A stretch of 49,765 nt of DNA from Thioalkalivibrio halophilus (lineage in GTDB: Bacteria > Pseudomonadota > Gammaproteobacteria > Ectothiorhodospirales > Ectothiorhodospiraceae). The notes under the pieces were generated by a model. It saw nothing but the letters and a program-made list of their open reading frames with translations. It made no database searches and had not been told where the DNA came from. The stretch is from the NCBI RefSeq assembly GCF_001995255.1, contig NZ_MUZR01000018.1, positions 1 through 49,765 of the forward strand, in the 5' to 3' direction. Of the stretch, positions 31,900 to 42,263 are shown in pieces (position 1 is the stretch's first letter; each line of letters opens with the position of its first letter). Position numbers and translations under genes: made by a program.

Positions 31900-31917
31900 C
31901 CCGGGGGCGCGCCCGGG
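31900..31917 (-). other. GC-rich hairpin between mreB and mreC
   Basis: CCCGGG at 31900-31905 and again at 31912-31917 pair across six bases in the 54-base mreB-mreC spacer. The mreB stop itself lies in a 12-base palindrome GGAGTTTACTCC (31921-31932). No T-run follows. It could attenuate or process the transcript so that mreB is made in excess over mreC, which is inference. Confidence 0.3.
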
Positions 31918-31925
31918 CCCGGAGT

Positions 31926-33458
<1,533 letters not shown>

Positions 33459-33491
33459 TCAGCCACGCTTGAAGGAAAGAGTCCCGAGTCC

Positions 33492-34946
33492 ATGACCCAG
33501 GAAACCCTCTCCGACTGGGTACGCAAGCTGCGCGCCCGAGAGATCAGCTCGCGCGAGCTCACCCGCCTGTACCTGGACCGCATCGAGCGTCTGGATGCGG
33601 ATCTCAACAGCTTCGTCACCGTAACCGCCGAGTCCGCGCTGGAGCAGGCGGACGCCGCCGATGCGCGTCTGGCGAAGGGCGAAGAGGCCCCGCTGCTGGG
33701 CGTGCCGGTGGCGCAGAAGGACATCTTCTGCACCCGCGGCGTGCGCACCGCCTGTGGCTCGCGCATGCTGGACCCGTTCGTCTCGCCCTACGACGCCACG
33801 GTGGTCGAGCGCATGCACGCCGCCGGCGCGGTGATGCTGGGCAAGACCAACATGGACGAGTTCGCGATGGGCTCGTCCAACGAGACCAGCTTCTACGGCC
33901 CGGTGCGCAACCCCTGGGATACCGCGCGGGTTCCGGGCGGCTCCTCGGGCGGTTCCGCGGCCGCGGTGGGCGCACGTCTGGCGCCCGGCGCCACCGGCAC
34001 CGACACCGGTGGCTCCATCCGCCAGCCGGCCGCGTTCTGTGGGATCACCGGCCTCAAGCCGACCTACGGCCGGGTCTCGCGCTACGGCATGATCGCCTTC
34101 GCCTCCAGCCTGGACCAGGGCGGGCCGATGGCGGCCTCGGCCGAGGACTGCGGGCACATGCTCAATGCCATGGCCGGTTTCGACGAGCGCGACTCGACCA
34201 GCCTCGAACGCCCCGCCGAGGATTTCACCGCGGCGCTGGACGCCGACCTCACCGGGCTGCGCATCGGCCTGCCGCAGGAGTTCTTCGGCGAAGGCCTGGA
34301 TGACGGCATCCGCGCCGCGCTGGACGAGGCGATCCGGGTGCTGCGCGAACGCGGCGCCGAGATCCGCGAGGTCAGCCTGCCCAACAGCCACCTGTCGGTG
34401 CCGGCCTACTACGTGGTGGCCCCGGCCGAGGCCTCGTCCAACCTGTCGCGCTTCGATGGCGTGCGCTACGGCTATCGCTGCGAGGATCCGCAGGACCTGC
34501 TGGACCTGTACACCCGTTCGCGCGGCGAGGGCTTCGGCGCCGAGGTCAAGCGGCGCATCATGGTGGGCACCCACGTGCTGTCCGCCGGTTACTACGACGC
34601 CTACTATCTCAAGGCGCAGAAGGTCCGCCGGGTGATCGCCGACGACTTCCGCCGAGTGTTCGCCGACGTCGATCTGCTGCTGGGCCCGACCACGCCGGAA
34701 CTGCCGTTCGAGCTGGGGGCCAAGAGCGCCGACCCGGTCAAGATGTACCTCTCGGATATCTACACCATCGCCGCCAATCTGGCGGGGCTGCCGGCGATGT
34801 CGCTGCCGGCGGGCGAGGTGCAGGGGCTGCCGGTCGGGCTGCAGCTGATCGGCAACTATTTCGACGAGGCGCGCATGATCGGCGTCGCACACCAGTTTCA
34901 GCAGGAGACCGACTGGCACGCCCGCGTGCCGTCGGCCTTTGCCTGA
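33492..34946 (+). CDS. gatA: Asp/Glu-tRNA amidotransferase subunit A
   Basis: GatA is the glutaminase subunit that releases ammonia for GatB. The 484-residue protein is an amidase-signature enzyme: [20 protein letters not shown] carries the catalytic Lys, [20 protein letters not shown] the Gly/Ser-rich signature with the cis-Ser, and [17 protein letters not shown] the nucleophile Ser. [20 protein letters not shown] follows as in the family. It sits 11 bases upstream of gatB and after gatC. The AAGGAAAG element upstream supplies a ribosome-binding site at a slightly long distance. Assignment is firm given the operon. Confidence 0.97.
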   Translation: MTQETLSDWVRKLRAREISSRELTRLYLDRIERLDADLNSFVTVTAESALEQADAADARLAKGEEAPLLGVPVAQKDIFCTRGVRTACGSRMLDPFVSPYDATVVERMHAAGAVMLGKTNMDEFAMGSSNETSFYGPVRNPWDTARVPGGSSGGSAAAVGARLAPGATGTDTGGSIRQPAAFCGITGLKPTYGRVSRYGMIAFASSLDQGGPMAASAEDCGHMLNAMAGFDERDSTSLERPAEDFTAALDADLTGLRIGLPQEFFGEGLDDGIRAALDEAIRVLRERGAEIREVSLPNSHLSVPAYYVVAPAEASSNLSRFDGVRYGYRCEDPQDLLDLYTRSRGEGFGAEVKRRIMVGTHVLSAGYYDAYYLKAQKVRRVIADDFRRVFADVDLLLGPTTPELPFELGAKSADPVKMYLSDIYTIAANLAGLPAMSLPAGEVQGLPVGLQLIGNYFDEARMIGVAHQFQQETDWHARVPSAFA

Positions 34947-34957
34947 GGGGTCGCAGC

Positions 34958-36394
34958 ATGGAATGGGAAACCGTCATCGGGCTGGAGATCCACGCCCAGC
35001 TCAATACCGTCTCCAAGATCTTTTCCGGGGCGCCCACCGCCTACGGCGCCGAGCCCAACCGTCAGGCCTGTCCGGTGGACCTGGGCATGCCCGGCGTGCT
35101 GCCGGTGCTCAACCGCGGGGTGGTCGAGCGCGCGGTGATGCTGGGGCTGGCGCTGGACGCCGAGGTGGCCGGCCGCTCGGTGTTCGCGCGCAAGAACTAT
35201 TTCTATCCGGACCTCCCCAAGGGCTACCAGATCTCGCAGTTCGAGCTGCCGATCGTTGCCAGCGGGCATCTGGATATCGAGCTGGAGGACGGCTCGACCA
35301 AGCGCATCGGCGTGACCCGTGCGCACCTCGAGGAAGACGCCGGCAAGAGTCTGCACGAAGGCTTCGAGGCGATGACCGGCATCGACCTCAACCGCGCCGG
35401 CACCCCGCTGGTGGAGATCGTCTCCGAGCCGGACCTGCGTTCGGCGAAGGAGGCGGTCGCCTACATGAAGAAGCTGCACTCGCTGGTGCGCTACCTCGAC
35501 ATCTGTGACGGCAACATGCAGGAGGGCAGTTTCCGCTGCGACGCCAACGTGTCCATCCGTCCGAAGGGCCAGGCGGAATTCGGTACCCGTGCGGAGCTGA
35601 AGAACCTCAACTCCTTCCGCTTCGTCGAGCGTGCGATCAACTTCGAGATCGAACGCCAGATCGACGTGATCGAGGGTGGCGGCCGCGTGGTGCAGGAGAC
35701 CCGCCTGTACGATCCGGACCGCGACGAGACGCGTTCGATGCGGACCAAGGAAGAGGCCAACGACTACCGCTATTTCCCCGATCCGGACCTGCTGCCGGTG
35801 GAGGTCGATCAGGACTTCATCGAGGAGATCCGCGGCCGCCTGCCGGAGCTGCCCGACGCCAAGCGCGAGCGTTTCGTGCGCGAGTACGAACTGCCGGAAT
35901 ACGATGCCGGCGTGCTCACCGCGACCCGCGAGATGGGGGACTTCTACGAGGCGGTGGTGCGGGGCTGCAATGCGCCCAAGCTGGCCGCCAACTGGGTGAT
36001 GGGCGAGTTCTCCGCGGCGCTCAACCGCTCCGAAGTCGAGCTCGCCGAGGCCCCGGTGGATGCCGGGGCGCTGGCCGGGCTGCTGGCGCGCATCCAGGAT
36101 GAGACCATCTCCGGCAAGATCGCCAAGGAGGTGTTCGAGGCGATGTGGAACGGCGAGGGCGATGCCGACAGCGTGATCGAGGCCAAAGGGCTCAAGCAGA
36201 TCACCGACACCGGCGCGATCGACGCCATCATCGACGAGGTGATCGCGAACAATCCCAAGCAGCTCGAGCAGTACAAGGGCGGCAAGGACAAGCTGTTCGG
36301 TTTCTTCGTCGGCCAGGTGATGAAGGCCACCCAGGGCAAGGCCAACCCCGCCCAGGTCAACGAGCGGCTGAAGGAACGCCTGGATCAGGCATGA
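34958..36394 (+). CDS. gatB: Asp/Glu-tRNA amidotransferase subunit B
   Basis: GatB binds the mischarged tRNA, phosphorylates the side chain and amidates it with ammonia from GatA. The 478-residue protein has [20 protein letters not shown] at the N-terminus, [19 protein letters not shown] (the hallmark), [11 protein letters not shown] and a C-terminal YqeY-like helical domain ([37 protein letters not shown]) that contacts the tRNA. A GAGGGG ribosome-binding site precedes the ATG. Its stop overlaps the hslO ATG (ATGA), so the chaperone gene is part of the same transcript. Confidence 0.97.
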   Translation: MEWETVIGLEIHAQLNTVSKIFSGAPTAYGAEPNRQACPVDLGMPGVLPVLNRGVVERAVMLGLALDAEVAGRSVFARKNYFYPDLPKGYQISQFELPIVASGHLDIELEDGSTKRIGVTRAHLEEDAGKSLHEGFEAMTGIDLNRAGTPLVEIVSEPDLRSAKEAVAYMKKLHSLVRYLDICDGNMQEGSFRCDANVSIRPKGQAEFGTRAELKNLNSFRFVERAINFEIERQIDVIEGGGRVVQETRLYDPDRDETRSMRTKEEANDYRYFPDPDLLPVEVDQDFIEEIRGRLPELPDAKRERFVREYELPEYDAGVLTATREMGDFYEAVVRGCNAPKLAANWVMGEFSAALNRSEVELAEAPVDAGALAGLLARIQDETISGKIAKEVFEAMWNGEGDADSVIEAKGLKQITDTGAIDAIIDEVIANNPKQLEQYKGGKDKLFGFFVGQVMKATQGKANPAQVNERLKERLDQA

Positions 36395-37317
36395 GTGATG
36401 CGGGCATGGGCGCGGCATCCGCGCGCGAAGCCGATACCCTGCACCGCTTCATGCTGGAAAACACCGGGGTGCGCGGCGAATGGGTGCACCTCGACCAGGC
36501 ATGGCAGGCGGTGCTGGAGCGCCACCCCTACCCGCCGGTGGTGCGCGACCTGCTGGGGCAGGCCTGCGCCGCGGTCACCCTGGTCGCCGCCACGCTCAAG
36601 TTCAAGGGCTCCCTGATCCTCCAGGTCACGGGTTCCGGTCCGCTGCACATGCTGGTGGCGCAGGCGGACGGGCAGGGGCATCTGCGCGGGGTGGCCCGTT
36701 ATCACGAGACCCCGCCGGAAGACGGCACACTGGAGGCGATCCTGGGCGAGGACGCGCGGGTGATGATGACCCTGGATCCCGGGGACGGCGGCGAGCGCTA
36801 TCAGGGTGTTGTGGAGCTGCGCGGGCAGACCCTGGCCGCGGCCCTGGACGGGTATTTCGAGCAGTCCGAGCAGCTCCCCACGCGGGTCTGGCTGGCCGCC
36901 GATGGCCAGCGCGCCGCGGGCATGCTGCTGCAGGGGCTGCCGGATGACAGCGGGCAGCCGCTGTCGCGCGACAGCGAGGACTGGAACCGCGCGACCACCC
37001 TGGCCGCGACCACCACGGCGGCCGAATTGCTGCAGCTGGACGCAGGGTCGCTGCTGGGCCGGCTGTTCGCCGAGGAGCGCGTGCGCCTGTTCGACGGCTC
37101 CACGGTGGAATTCCACTGCCACTGCTCGCGCGAGCGCGTGGCCACCACCCTGCAGAGCCTCGGGGTGGACGAGATCCGCTCGATCCTGGCCGAGCAGGGC
37201 CGCATCGAGGTCACCTGCGAGTTCTGCAACGCGCAGTACGTGTTCGATGCGGTGGATGCCGAGGCTCTGTGCCGTCCGGGCAACGCGCAGCCGCCGGGGC
37301 CCGATACCTCGCAATAG
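36391..37317 (+). CDS. hslO: Redox-regulated chaperone Hsp33
   Basis: Hsp33 is a cytosolic holdase that becomes active when its zinc-bound cysteines oxidise. The 308-residue protein has the N-terminal domain ([60 protein letters not shown]) and a C-terminal zinc domain with CHC (HCHCSRERV) and CEFC ligands, the C-x-C and C-x2-C pair. The ATG at 36391 overlaps the gatB TGA by four bases. Its 3' half is overlapped on the other strand by the extended MoeB/ThiF-like frame, which is why the convergent spacing here is odd. Confidence 0.95.
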   Translation: MSDAGMGAASAREADTLHRFMLENTGVRGEWVHLDQAWQAVLERHPYPPVVRDLLGQACAAVTLVAATLKFKGSLILQVTGSGPLHMLVAQADGQGHLRGVARYHETPPEDGTLEAILGEDARVMMTLDPGDGGERYQGVVELRGQTLAAALDGYFEQSEQLPTRVWLAADGQRAAGMLLQGLPDDSGQPLSRDSEDWNRATTLAATTTAAELLQLDAGSLLGRLFAEERVRLFDGSTVEFHCHCSRERVATTLQSLGVDEIRSILAEQGRIEVTCEFCNAQYVFDAVDAEALCRPGNAQPPGPDTSQ

Positions 37318-38105
37318 GGGGCGGATCGGCCGGTCGGTCGACCCCCTGCGAACAGGGGGGCGCCCCGTGCCCCGCAGACCGGGCAGGCCGGGTCGCGCTG
37401 CAGGCCGATCTCGCGGAACTGCATGTGCAGGCCGTCGATCAGCAGCAGGCGCCCCGCCAGGGTCGGCAGGCCGGCCAGCAGCTTGAGGGCCTCGGTCGCC
37501 TGCAGGCTCCCGACCACCCCCGGCAGGCTCGCCAGCACCCCGCTGGTCGCGCAGGTGTCCTCGTCCGCGCCTTCGTCGCCGTACAGACAGTGGTAGCAGG
37601 CCGCCTGCGGGTCGCGGAAATCGAAGGTGGTGAGCTGGCCCTCGAAGCGGATCACCGCGCCGGAGACCAGCGGCGTGCCGGTGGCGACCGCCGCGCGGTT
37701 GATCGCGCCACGCGCGGCGAAATGGTCGGTGCCGTCCAGCACCACGTCGGCCCCGGCGAAGAGCGCGCGCATCGCGTCGGCGTCCAGCCGTTCGGCGCGG
37801 GTCTCCACCCGGCAGGCGCTGTTCAGCGCCGCGATGCGCCGCGCACCGGAGGCGACCTTGTCCGCGCCCAGGTCGGCCTCGCCGTGCAGGATCTGGCGCT
37901 GCAGGTTGCTCGCCTCGACGTGATCCGGGTCCACCAGGGTCAGCCGGCCGACCCCGGCCGCCGCCAGGTAGGCCGCCACCGGTGAACCCAGCCCGCCCAC
38001 GCCCATCACCACCGCATGCGCCCGGCGCAGGCTTTCCTGGCCCTCGACCCCGATGCCGGGCAGCATGATCTGGCGTGCGTAGCGCAGGAGCTCGTCGTCA
38101 TTCAT
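36801..38105 (-). CDS. MoeB/ThiF/HesA-type adenylyltransferase with extended open frame
   Basis: The first 250 residues are an E1-like enzyme that adenylates the C-terminal glycine of a small sulfur-carrier protein (MoaD or ThiS). GVGGLGSPVAAYLAAAGVGRL binds ATP, DPDHVEASNLQRQILHG carries the catalytic Arg/Gln, DGTDHFAARGAINRA the Asp, and two Cys pairs (CYHC, CPVC at 241-244) bind zinc. A family member normally ends just after the second pair. Here no stop follows and the frame runs 184 codons further, antisense to hslO, to 36801. The tail has no recognisable domain. The other two minus frames also lack an early stop, so a simple frameshift does not explain it. Confidence 0.75.
   Translation of the reverse strand: MNDDELLRYARQIMLPGIGVEGQESLRRAHAVVMGVGGLGSPVAAYLAAAGVGRLTLVDPDHVEASNLQRQILHGEADLGADKVASGARRIAALNSACRVETRAERLDADAMRALFAGADVVLDGTDHFAARGAINRAAVATGTPLVSGAVIRFEGQLTTFDFRDPQAACYHCLYGDEGADEDTCATSGVLASLPGVVGSLQATEALKLLAGLPTLAGRLLLIDGLHMQFREIGLQRDPACPVCGARGAPLFAGGRPTGRSAPYCEVSGPGGCALPGRHRASASTASNTYCALQNSQVTSMRPCSARIERISSTPRLCRVVATRSREQWQWNSTVEPSNRRTRSSANSRPSSDPASSCSNSAAVVVAARVVARFQSSLSRDSGCPLSSGSPCSSMPAARWPSAASQTRVGSCSDCSKYPSRAAARVCPRSSTTP
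37342..37359. terminator. Hairpin at the hslO/moeB-like junction
   Basis: CCCCCTG (37342-37348) and CAGGGGG (37353-37359) form a perfect 7-bp stem closed by the tetraloop CGAA, 25 bases past the hslO stop. No T-run follows on either strand. It may terminate or stabilise the gatCAB-hslO transcript; on the minus strand it falls within the extended frame of the MoeB-like gene. Confidence 0.45.
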
Positions 38106-38262
38106 GGGTGGATTGTAACTCCGTCACATGGCCGCGCGGGCAGCGTGCCGGAACTGCGGCGGGCTTCACGCAATGCGCCAGGCGGTTCAAGGGGCGTTCA
38201 GTCGGAAGGGCTAGTCTGGTTCCCGGCAATTCGGCCAGAAGAGAAAGGGAAGGAGGCGTCCC

Positions 38263-38712
38263 ATGAACCCCGAACAGAAATCCATCCTGCAGCGTCTGAC
38301 CGCCGTGGTCGTCCCCGCCGCACTGCTCGCCTTTGTGGTCGCGGCACCGGCCCAGGCCGCGACGCCGGTCAAGGGGGCAGCCGGCGGGGCCACGCTGCAG
38401 TTCTCGGTCGAGGGCCTGCAGGAGGTCCGCCATGATCGGCGCTCGGGCAAACGCGGTTACAAGCACAAGCGCGGGCATCCCGGGAGTCGTGGCCACAAGT
38501 ACAAGCGCGGGCATCCGGGCGCGCGCGGGCACAAGCAGTCACGCCGCGGCCATTCGCGCGGGCGTGGGCCGGGCCACCGCTCCTCGCGGGGGGCTGAACA
38601 CCATCACCACTACTATGGTCGTTCAAAGCGTTCCGGGTCGCGGGATCGTCGTGACCGGCGTTCCTCCGGCAGCATCCACCTCAAGCTGCCACTGCCGCTG
38701 CCGCGTCTGTGA
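38263..38712 (+). CDS. Secreted basic Gly/His/Lys/Arg repeat protein
   Basis: A 149-residue protein of unknown function. An N-terminal signal peptide is clear: basic start, hydrophobic core TAVVVPAALLAFVVAA, and APAQA before a likely cleavage near residue 32. The mature part is extremely basic and rich in Gly, His, Lys, Arg and Tyr. It includes a 12-residue tandem repeat RGYKHKRGHPGS / RGHKYKRGHPGA / RGHKQ, a HHHHYY run, and an Arg/Ser-rich tail ending in SIHLKLPLPLPRL. Such composition suits binding metal, polyanions or sulfated glycan, but this is inference. A strong AAGGAGG ribosome-binding site precedes the ATG. It diverges from the MoeB-like gene and ends in a GC-rich hairpin. Confidence 0.8.
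   Translation: MNPEQKSILQRLTAVVVPAALLAFVVAAPAQAATPVKGAAGGATLQFSVEGLQEVRHDRRSGKRGYKHKRGHPGSRGHKYKRGHPGARGHKQSRRGHSRGRGPGHRSSRGAEHHHHYYGRSKRSGSRDRRDRRSSGSIHLKLPLPLPRL
38452..38535 (+). repeat. 36-bp in-frame tandem repeat in the basic protein gene
   Basis: Two full 36-base units (38452-38487 and 38488-38523) and a partial third (38524-38535) encode RGYKHKRGHPGS, RGHKYKRGHPGA and RGHK. Units differ at a few bases, so the repeat is not recent. It could vary in copy number between strains. Confidence 0.8.
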
Positions 38713-38755
38713 TGTGCAGCCGGGCCGCTCGCCGGTCCGGAGCATGGCACGCAGG

Positions 38756-38779
38756 GCCCCCGGTGCATGCGCCGGGGGC
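38756..38779 (+). terminator. GC-rich hairpin between the basic protein gene and prmC
   Basis: GCCCCCGG (38756-38763) pairs perfectly with CCGGGGGC (38772-38779) across an 8-base loop, followed by TTCGGC. It lies between two genes that converge, 44 bases past the secreted-protein stop and 18 bases before the prmC end. With no long T-run it would be a moderate bidirectional terminator. Confidence 0.55.
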
Positions 38780-38796
38780 TTCGGCATGTCTGTCAG

Positions 38797-39663
38797 TCAG
38801 CGCCGGGCCCGCAGGCGCGCCCCGGTCACGCGGGGATGACCGGCGGTGTCCGGCCAGGTCGTGATGTCCGTCCACGGCCCGGTCTCCAGTCGTGCCCGTA
38901 CCGCCGCGTCCTGGTCGAATCCGTGTTCCAGCAGCAGCCAGCCGTCGTCCGTCAGGTGATCGGGTGCGGTGGCGATCAGTTCATGCAGGTCCGCCAGTCC
39001 CGTTTGCGCCGCGACCAGCGCATCCCGTGGCTCGAAGCGCAGGTCGCCGCGTTGCAGATGCGGGTCGTCCGCGGCGATGTACGGCGGATTGGAGACGATC
39101 AGGTCGAAGCGTGCCGCGGGCGCCAGCGGTTGCAGCCAGGCCCCGGCGAAGAAGCGGACGTCCAGATCCAGTTCGCGGGCGTTGGCGCGGGCGCGGGTCA
39201 GGGCGTCGAGGCTGGTGTCGCTGGCGAAGCCGTCGATCGCCGGCCGTTCGGCCTTGAGCGCAAGGATGATGGCCCCGGAGCCGGTGCCCGCGTCCAGCAC
39301 CCGGGGGTGTTCTTCCGGCGCCGCGTCGATGACCCCCAGCGCGGCCTCGACCAGCACCTCGGTCTCGGGGCGCGGGATCAGGCAGGCCGGGGAGACCCCC
39401 AGATCCAGGGTCCAGAAGCCGCGCCGGCCGAGGATGTGGGCGATCGGTTCGCCCTGCAGGCGGCGCCGGCACAACGCCTCGGCCGCGGCTGCCTGCGTGG
39501 GGCCGGGGGCATCGCCGCCGCGCGCGATGAGTTGCGCGGTGCTCAGGCCGGTGGCCATGCCGAGCAGCAGGCGTGCCTCCAGGCCGGCGGCCTCCACGCC
39601 GGCCTCCTGCAGCCGGTTGCGCAGGCTGGCCAGCAGGGCGTCCAGCGTGACCGGGTGGTCCAT
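38797..39663 (-). CDS. prmC: Peptide chain release factor glutamine methyltransferase
   Basis: PrmC (HemK) methylates the Gln of the GGQ motif in release factors, including the PrfA encoded just upstream. The 288-residue protein has an N-terminal helical domain that binds the release factor, LIPRPETEVLVEAAL, the SAM-binding loop VLDAGTGSGAIILALKAERP, and the catalytic NPPY in DLIVSNPPYIAADD. The C-terminus DGWLLLEHGFDQDAAVRARL is typical. Its ATG overlaps the prfA stop by one base (TGATG), so enzyme and substrate are co-translated. Confidence 0.95.
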   Translation of the reverse strand: MDHPVTLDALLASLRNRLQEAGVEAAGLEARLLLGMATGLSTAQLIARGGDAPGPTQAAAAEALCRRRLQGEPIAHILGRRGFWTLDLGVSPACLIPRPETEVLVEAALGVIDAAPEEHPRVLDAGTGSGAIILALKAERPAIDGFASDTSLDALTRARANARELDLDVRFFAGAWLQPLAPAARFDLIVSNPPYIAADDPHLQRGDLRFEPRDALVAAQTGLADLHELIATAPDHLTDDGWLLLEHGFDQDAAVRARLETGPWTDITTWPDTAGHPRVTGARLRARR

Positions 39664-40748
39664 CAGGCGTCGGCGAGGGAGGCGAGCTGTTCCGCCTGGT
39701 GCTCGTGGATCAGCGGGTCGATCACCGGGTCGAGGTCGCCGGCCATCACCTGCTCCAGCTTGTACAGCGTCAGATTAATGCGGTGGTCGGTGACCCGCCC
39801 CTGGGGGAAGTTGTAGGTGCGGATCCGTTCCGAGCGGTCGCCGCTGCCCACCAGACCCTTGCGCTCGGCGCTCTGGGCCTCGGCCTGCGCGGCGCGTTCG
39901 TCCTCGTACAGCCGCGCGGCGAGGAAGTTCATCGCGCGGGCGCGGTTCTTGTGCTGGGAGCGCTCTTCCTGGCATTCGACCACGATGCCGGTGGGCAGGT
40001 GGGTCAGGCGCACGGCGGAATCGGTCTTGTTCACGTGCTGGCCGCCGGCACCGGAGGAGCGGAAGGTGTCCACGCGCAGGTCGGCCGGGTTGATCTCCGG
40101 CATCTCGACCTCCTCCAGTTCCGGGAGGATCGCGACCGTGGCCGCCGAGGTGTGGATGCGGCCCTGGGACTCGGTCTCGGGTACGCGCTGCACGCGGTGT
40201 GCGCCGGATTCGAATTTGAGCCGCGAATAGGCCCCCTGGCCGGCGAGTCGGGCGATCACCTCGCGGTAGCCGCCGTGTTCGCCCTCGCTGGCCGACAGGA
40301 TCTCCAGCTGCCAGTGGCGCTGTTCCGCGTAGCGGCTGTACATGCGCAGGAGGTCGCCGGCGAACAGTGCGGCTTCGTCCCCGCCGGTGCCGGCGCGGAT
40401 CTCGAGGAACACGTTGGCGTCATCGTGCGGATCCTTCGGGATCAGGTGGCGGTAGAGTTCGGCCTCCAGTTCCTCGTTACGCGCATTGAGGGTCTCGATC
40501 TCGCCCTCGGCCATCGCGCGCAGTTCGGGGTCGTCGTCCTCGAGCATCGCGCGCGCCTCGTCCAGCGCGGCGCGGTTTTCGTTCCATGCCTTCCACGCCT
40601 CGGCCACCGGTTCCAGCTGGCTGTATTCCTGCGACAGCCGGCGCAGCTGCTCGGGGTCCTCGGCGGCATCGGGCGTGGCGAGCAGGCCGGCGATCTCGGC
40701 GTGGCGTTCGGCCAGGCCCTCCAGTTTGGCGCGAAAGGAATCCTTCAC
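39663..40748 (-). CDS. prfA: Peptide chain release factor 1
   Basis: RF1 ends translation at UAA and UAG. The 361-residue protein has the GGQ motif in [20 protein letters not shown] and the anticodon-like PxT-type region [20 protein letters not shown], plus IFLEIR-like block [20 protein letters not shown]. It starts with GTG (GTGAAGGAT) overlapping the hemA TGA by four bases, and its stop overlaps prmC. Gene order hemA-prfA-prmC is widely conserved in gammaproteobacteria. RF2 would read SPF instead of the P-x-T-type specificity loop seen here. Confidence 0.97.
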   Translation of the reverse strand: MKDSFRAKLEGLAERHAEIAGLLATPDAAEDPEQLRRLSQEYSQLEPVAEAWKAWNENRAALDEARAMLEDDDPELRAMAEGEIETLNARNEELEAELYRHLIPKDPHDDANVFLEIRAGTGGDEAALFAGDLLRMYSRYAEQRHWQLEILSASEGEHGGYREVIARLAGQGAYSRLKFESGAHRVQRVPETESQGRIHTSAATVAILPELEEVEMPEINPADLRVDTFRSSGAGGQHVNKTDSAVRLTHLPTGIVVECQEERSQHKNRARAMNFLAARLYEDERAAQAEAQSAERKGLVGSGDRSERIRTYNFPQGRVTDHRINLTLYKLEQVMAGDLDPVIDPLIHEHQAEQLASLADA

Positions 40749-42106
40749 GCGTCGTCCCTGGTGTCGTCGGGTTCCGCGCCGTGGCCATGCCCCGGGGCAT
40801 GACCGTGCTCAGGCCCGTGATCACGCCCGCGATCATGTCCGGGGTCGTCCTCGCGTTCGGGCAGCTGAAACAGCTGATGCGCGGCTTCCAGCAGGCGGGC
40901 GTCGCCCTCGTGGGCTGCGGTGTTGAGGCTCTTGCAGGGGTGGTGCATCAGCTTGTTGGTCAGGGTGTGGGCCAGCCAGGGCAGGACCTCGTCGGGCGAC
41001 CGACCGGCGCGGATCATTGCCAGGGCACGCTCCACGGTCTCGTCCTTGACCGTCTCCGCGCGCTCGCGCAGCTGGCGGATGCTGTCGATGGAGTCGCGCG
41101 CCCGCAGCCAGCGCATGAACTCCCCGGCGCGCTGGTTGATGATCTCCTCGGCCTGTTCCGCGGCGGCCTGACGCGAGGCCATGTTGTCGTCGATCACCTC
41201 CTGGAGGTCGTCGACCGTGTATAAATAGATGTCCTCAAGTTGCCCGACCTCGGGTTCGATGTCGCGCGGGACCGCGATGTCGACCATGAACATCGGCTTG
41301 CGGCGGCGCTTGCGCAGCGCGCGTTCCACCGCCCCCTTGCCGAGGATGGGTACCGGCGCGGCGGTGGAGGAGATCACGATGTCGGCCTCCGGCAGGCGTT
41401 CGCCCAGATGGTCCAGGCCGATGGGCTCGCCGTCGAAGCGTTCGGCCACGCTGCGCGCGCGTTCCTCGGTCCGGTTGGCCACGATCACCCGGCCGATGCC
41501 GAGGCCCCGCAGGTGCTGCAGGGCCAGTTCGATGGTCTCGCCCGCGCCCACTACCATGGCGGTCAGCGGCTTGAGGTCGCCGAAAATCTGCCGGCCCAGC
41601 GATACCGCGGCGAAGGCCACCGAGACCGCGCTCTGGCCGATCGCGGTCTCGGTGCGTACGTCCTTGGCGGTGGCGAAGGCGTGCTGGAACAGCCGCTCCA
41701 GCGACAGCCCGAGGGTGCCGGCGTCGTGGGCGTACTGGTAGGCGGTCTTCATCTGCCCCAGGATCTGCGGTTCGCCCAGCACCATCGAATCCAGACCGCT
41801 GGCGACCCGCAGGGTGTGGCGCACGGCCGAGCCGTCGTGGTGCAGGTAGAGATAGGGCCTCAGTTCGGAGCGGTCGATGCCGTGGTAGCCACCCAGCCAG
41901 TCCACCACGCGATGTTCGCTGTCCTCCCCGCTCTCGCGGAAATAGACCTCGGTGCGGTTGCAGGTGGAGAGGATCGCACTCTCCGGCAGCCGCACGCCGG
42001 AGCGCAGCGAATGCAGCGCATCGTCCAGTTCGTGCTGGCTGACCGACAGCCGTTCGCGGATCTCGACCGGTGCCGTCTTGTGATTGATTCCGAGTGCGAA
42101 GAGCAT
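40745..42106 (-). CDS. hemA: Glutamyl-tRNA reductase with His-rich C-terminal tail
   Basis: HemA reduces glutamyl-tRNA to glutamate-1-semialdehyde, the first step of haem synthesis. [20 protein letters not shown] opens the catalytic domain, and the nucleophile Cys lies near residue 49 in [13 protein letters not shown] Rossmann domain ([20 protein letters not shown]) and a dimerisation helix follow. The ATG at 42106 has AGG five bases upstream; an ATG 21 bases before it adds a non-conserved leader. At 453 residues it exceeds the E. coli protein because of a last stretch of about 38 residues rich in His, Gly and Asp ([21 protein letters not shown]) that is not part of the known fold and may bind metal or haem. 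Confidence 0.94.
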   Translation of the reverse strand: MLFALGINHKTAPVEIRERLSVSQHELDDALHSLRSGVRLPESAILSTCNRTEVYFRESGEDSEHRVVDWLGGYHGIDRSELRPYLYLHHDGSAVRHTLRVASGLDSMVLGEPQILGQMKTAYQYAHDAGTLGLSLERLFQHAFATAKDVRTETAIGQSAVSVAFAAVSLGRQIFGDLKPLTAMVVGAGETIELALQHLRGLGIGRVIVANRTEERARSVAERFDGEPIGLDHLGERLPEADIVISSTAAPVPILGKGAVERALRKRRRKPMFMVDIAVPRDIEPEVGQLEDIYLYTVDDLQEVIDDNMASRQAAAEQAEEIINQRAGEFMRWLRARDSIDSIRQLRERAETVKDETVERALAMIRAGRSPDEVLPWLAHTLTNKLMHHPCKSLNTAAHEGDARLLEAAHQLFQLPEREDDPGHDRGRDHGPEHGHAPGHGHGAEPDDTRDDA

Positions 42107-42263
42107 AACCTGCGTATTGTGCCGCAAAACGTCCCCTGCGGGTCAGTAGTGTACGCGGTGAAAGGGTTCGGTACAGTGCGCAGGAATCCGGATGCCGGGC
42201 CCGAAGGAACCTGGCGCGGCCCGGTGCCGTCTCACTGAAAGCTGACATGCATGGAATGCCTCT

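Noticed and set aside
33459-36418. Two long minus-strand frames opposite gatA and gatB
   Set aside because: Mirror frames of strongly conserved GatA and GatB; no motif or ribosome-binding site.
38452-38535. Repeat block considered as a CRISPR-like array
   Set aside because: Units are adjacent without spacers, keep the reading frame and encode the GHK repeat; a coding tandem repeat.
39699-40802. 367-codon plus-strand frame opposite prfA
   Set aside because: Antisense to RF1; no domain.
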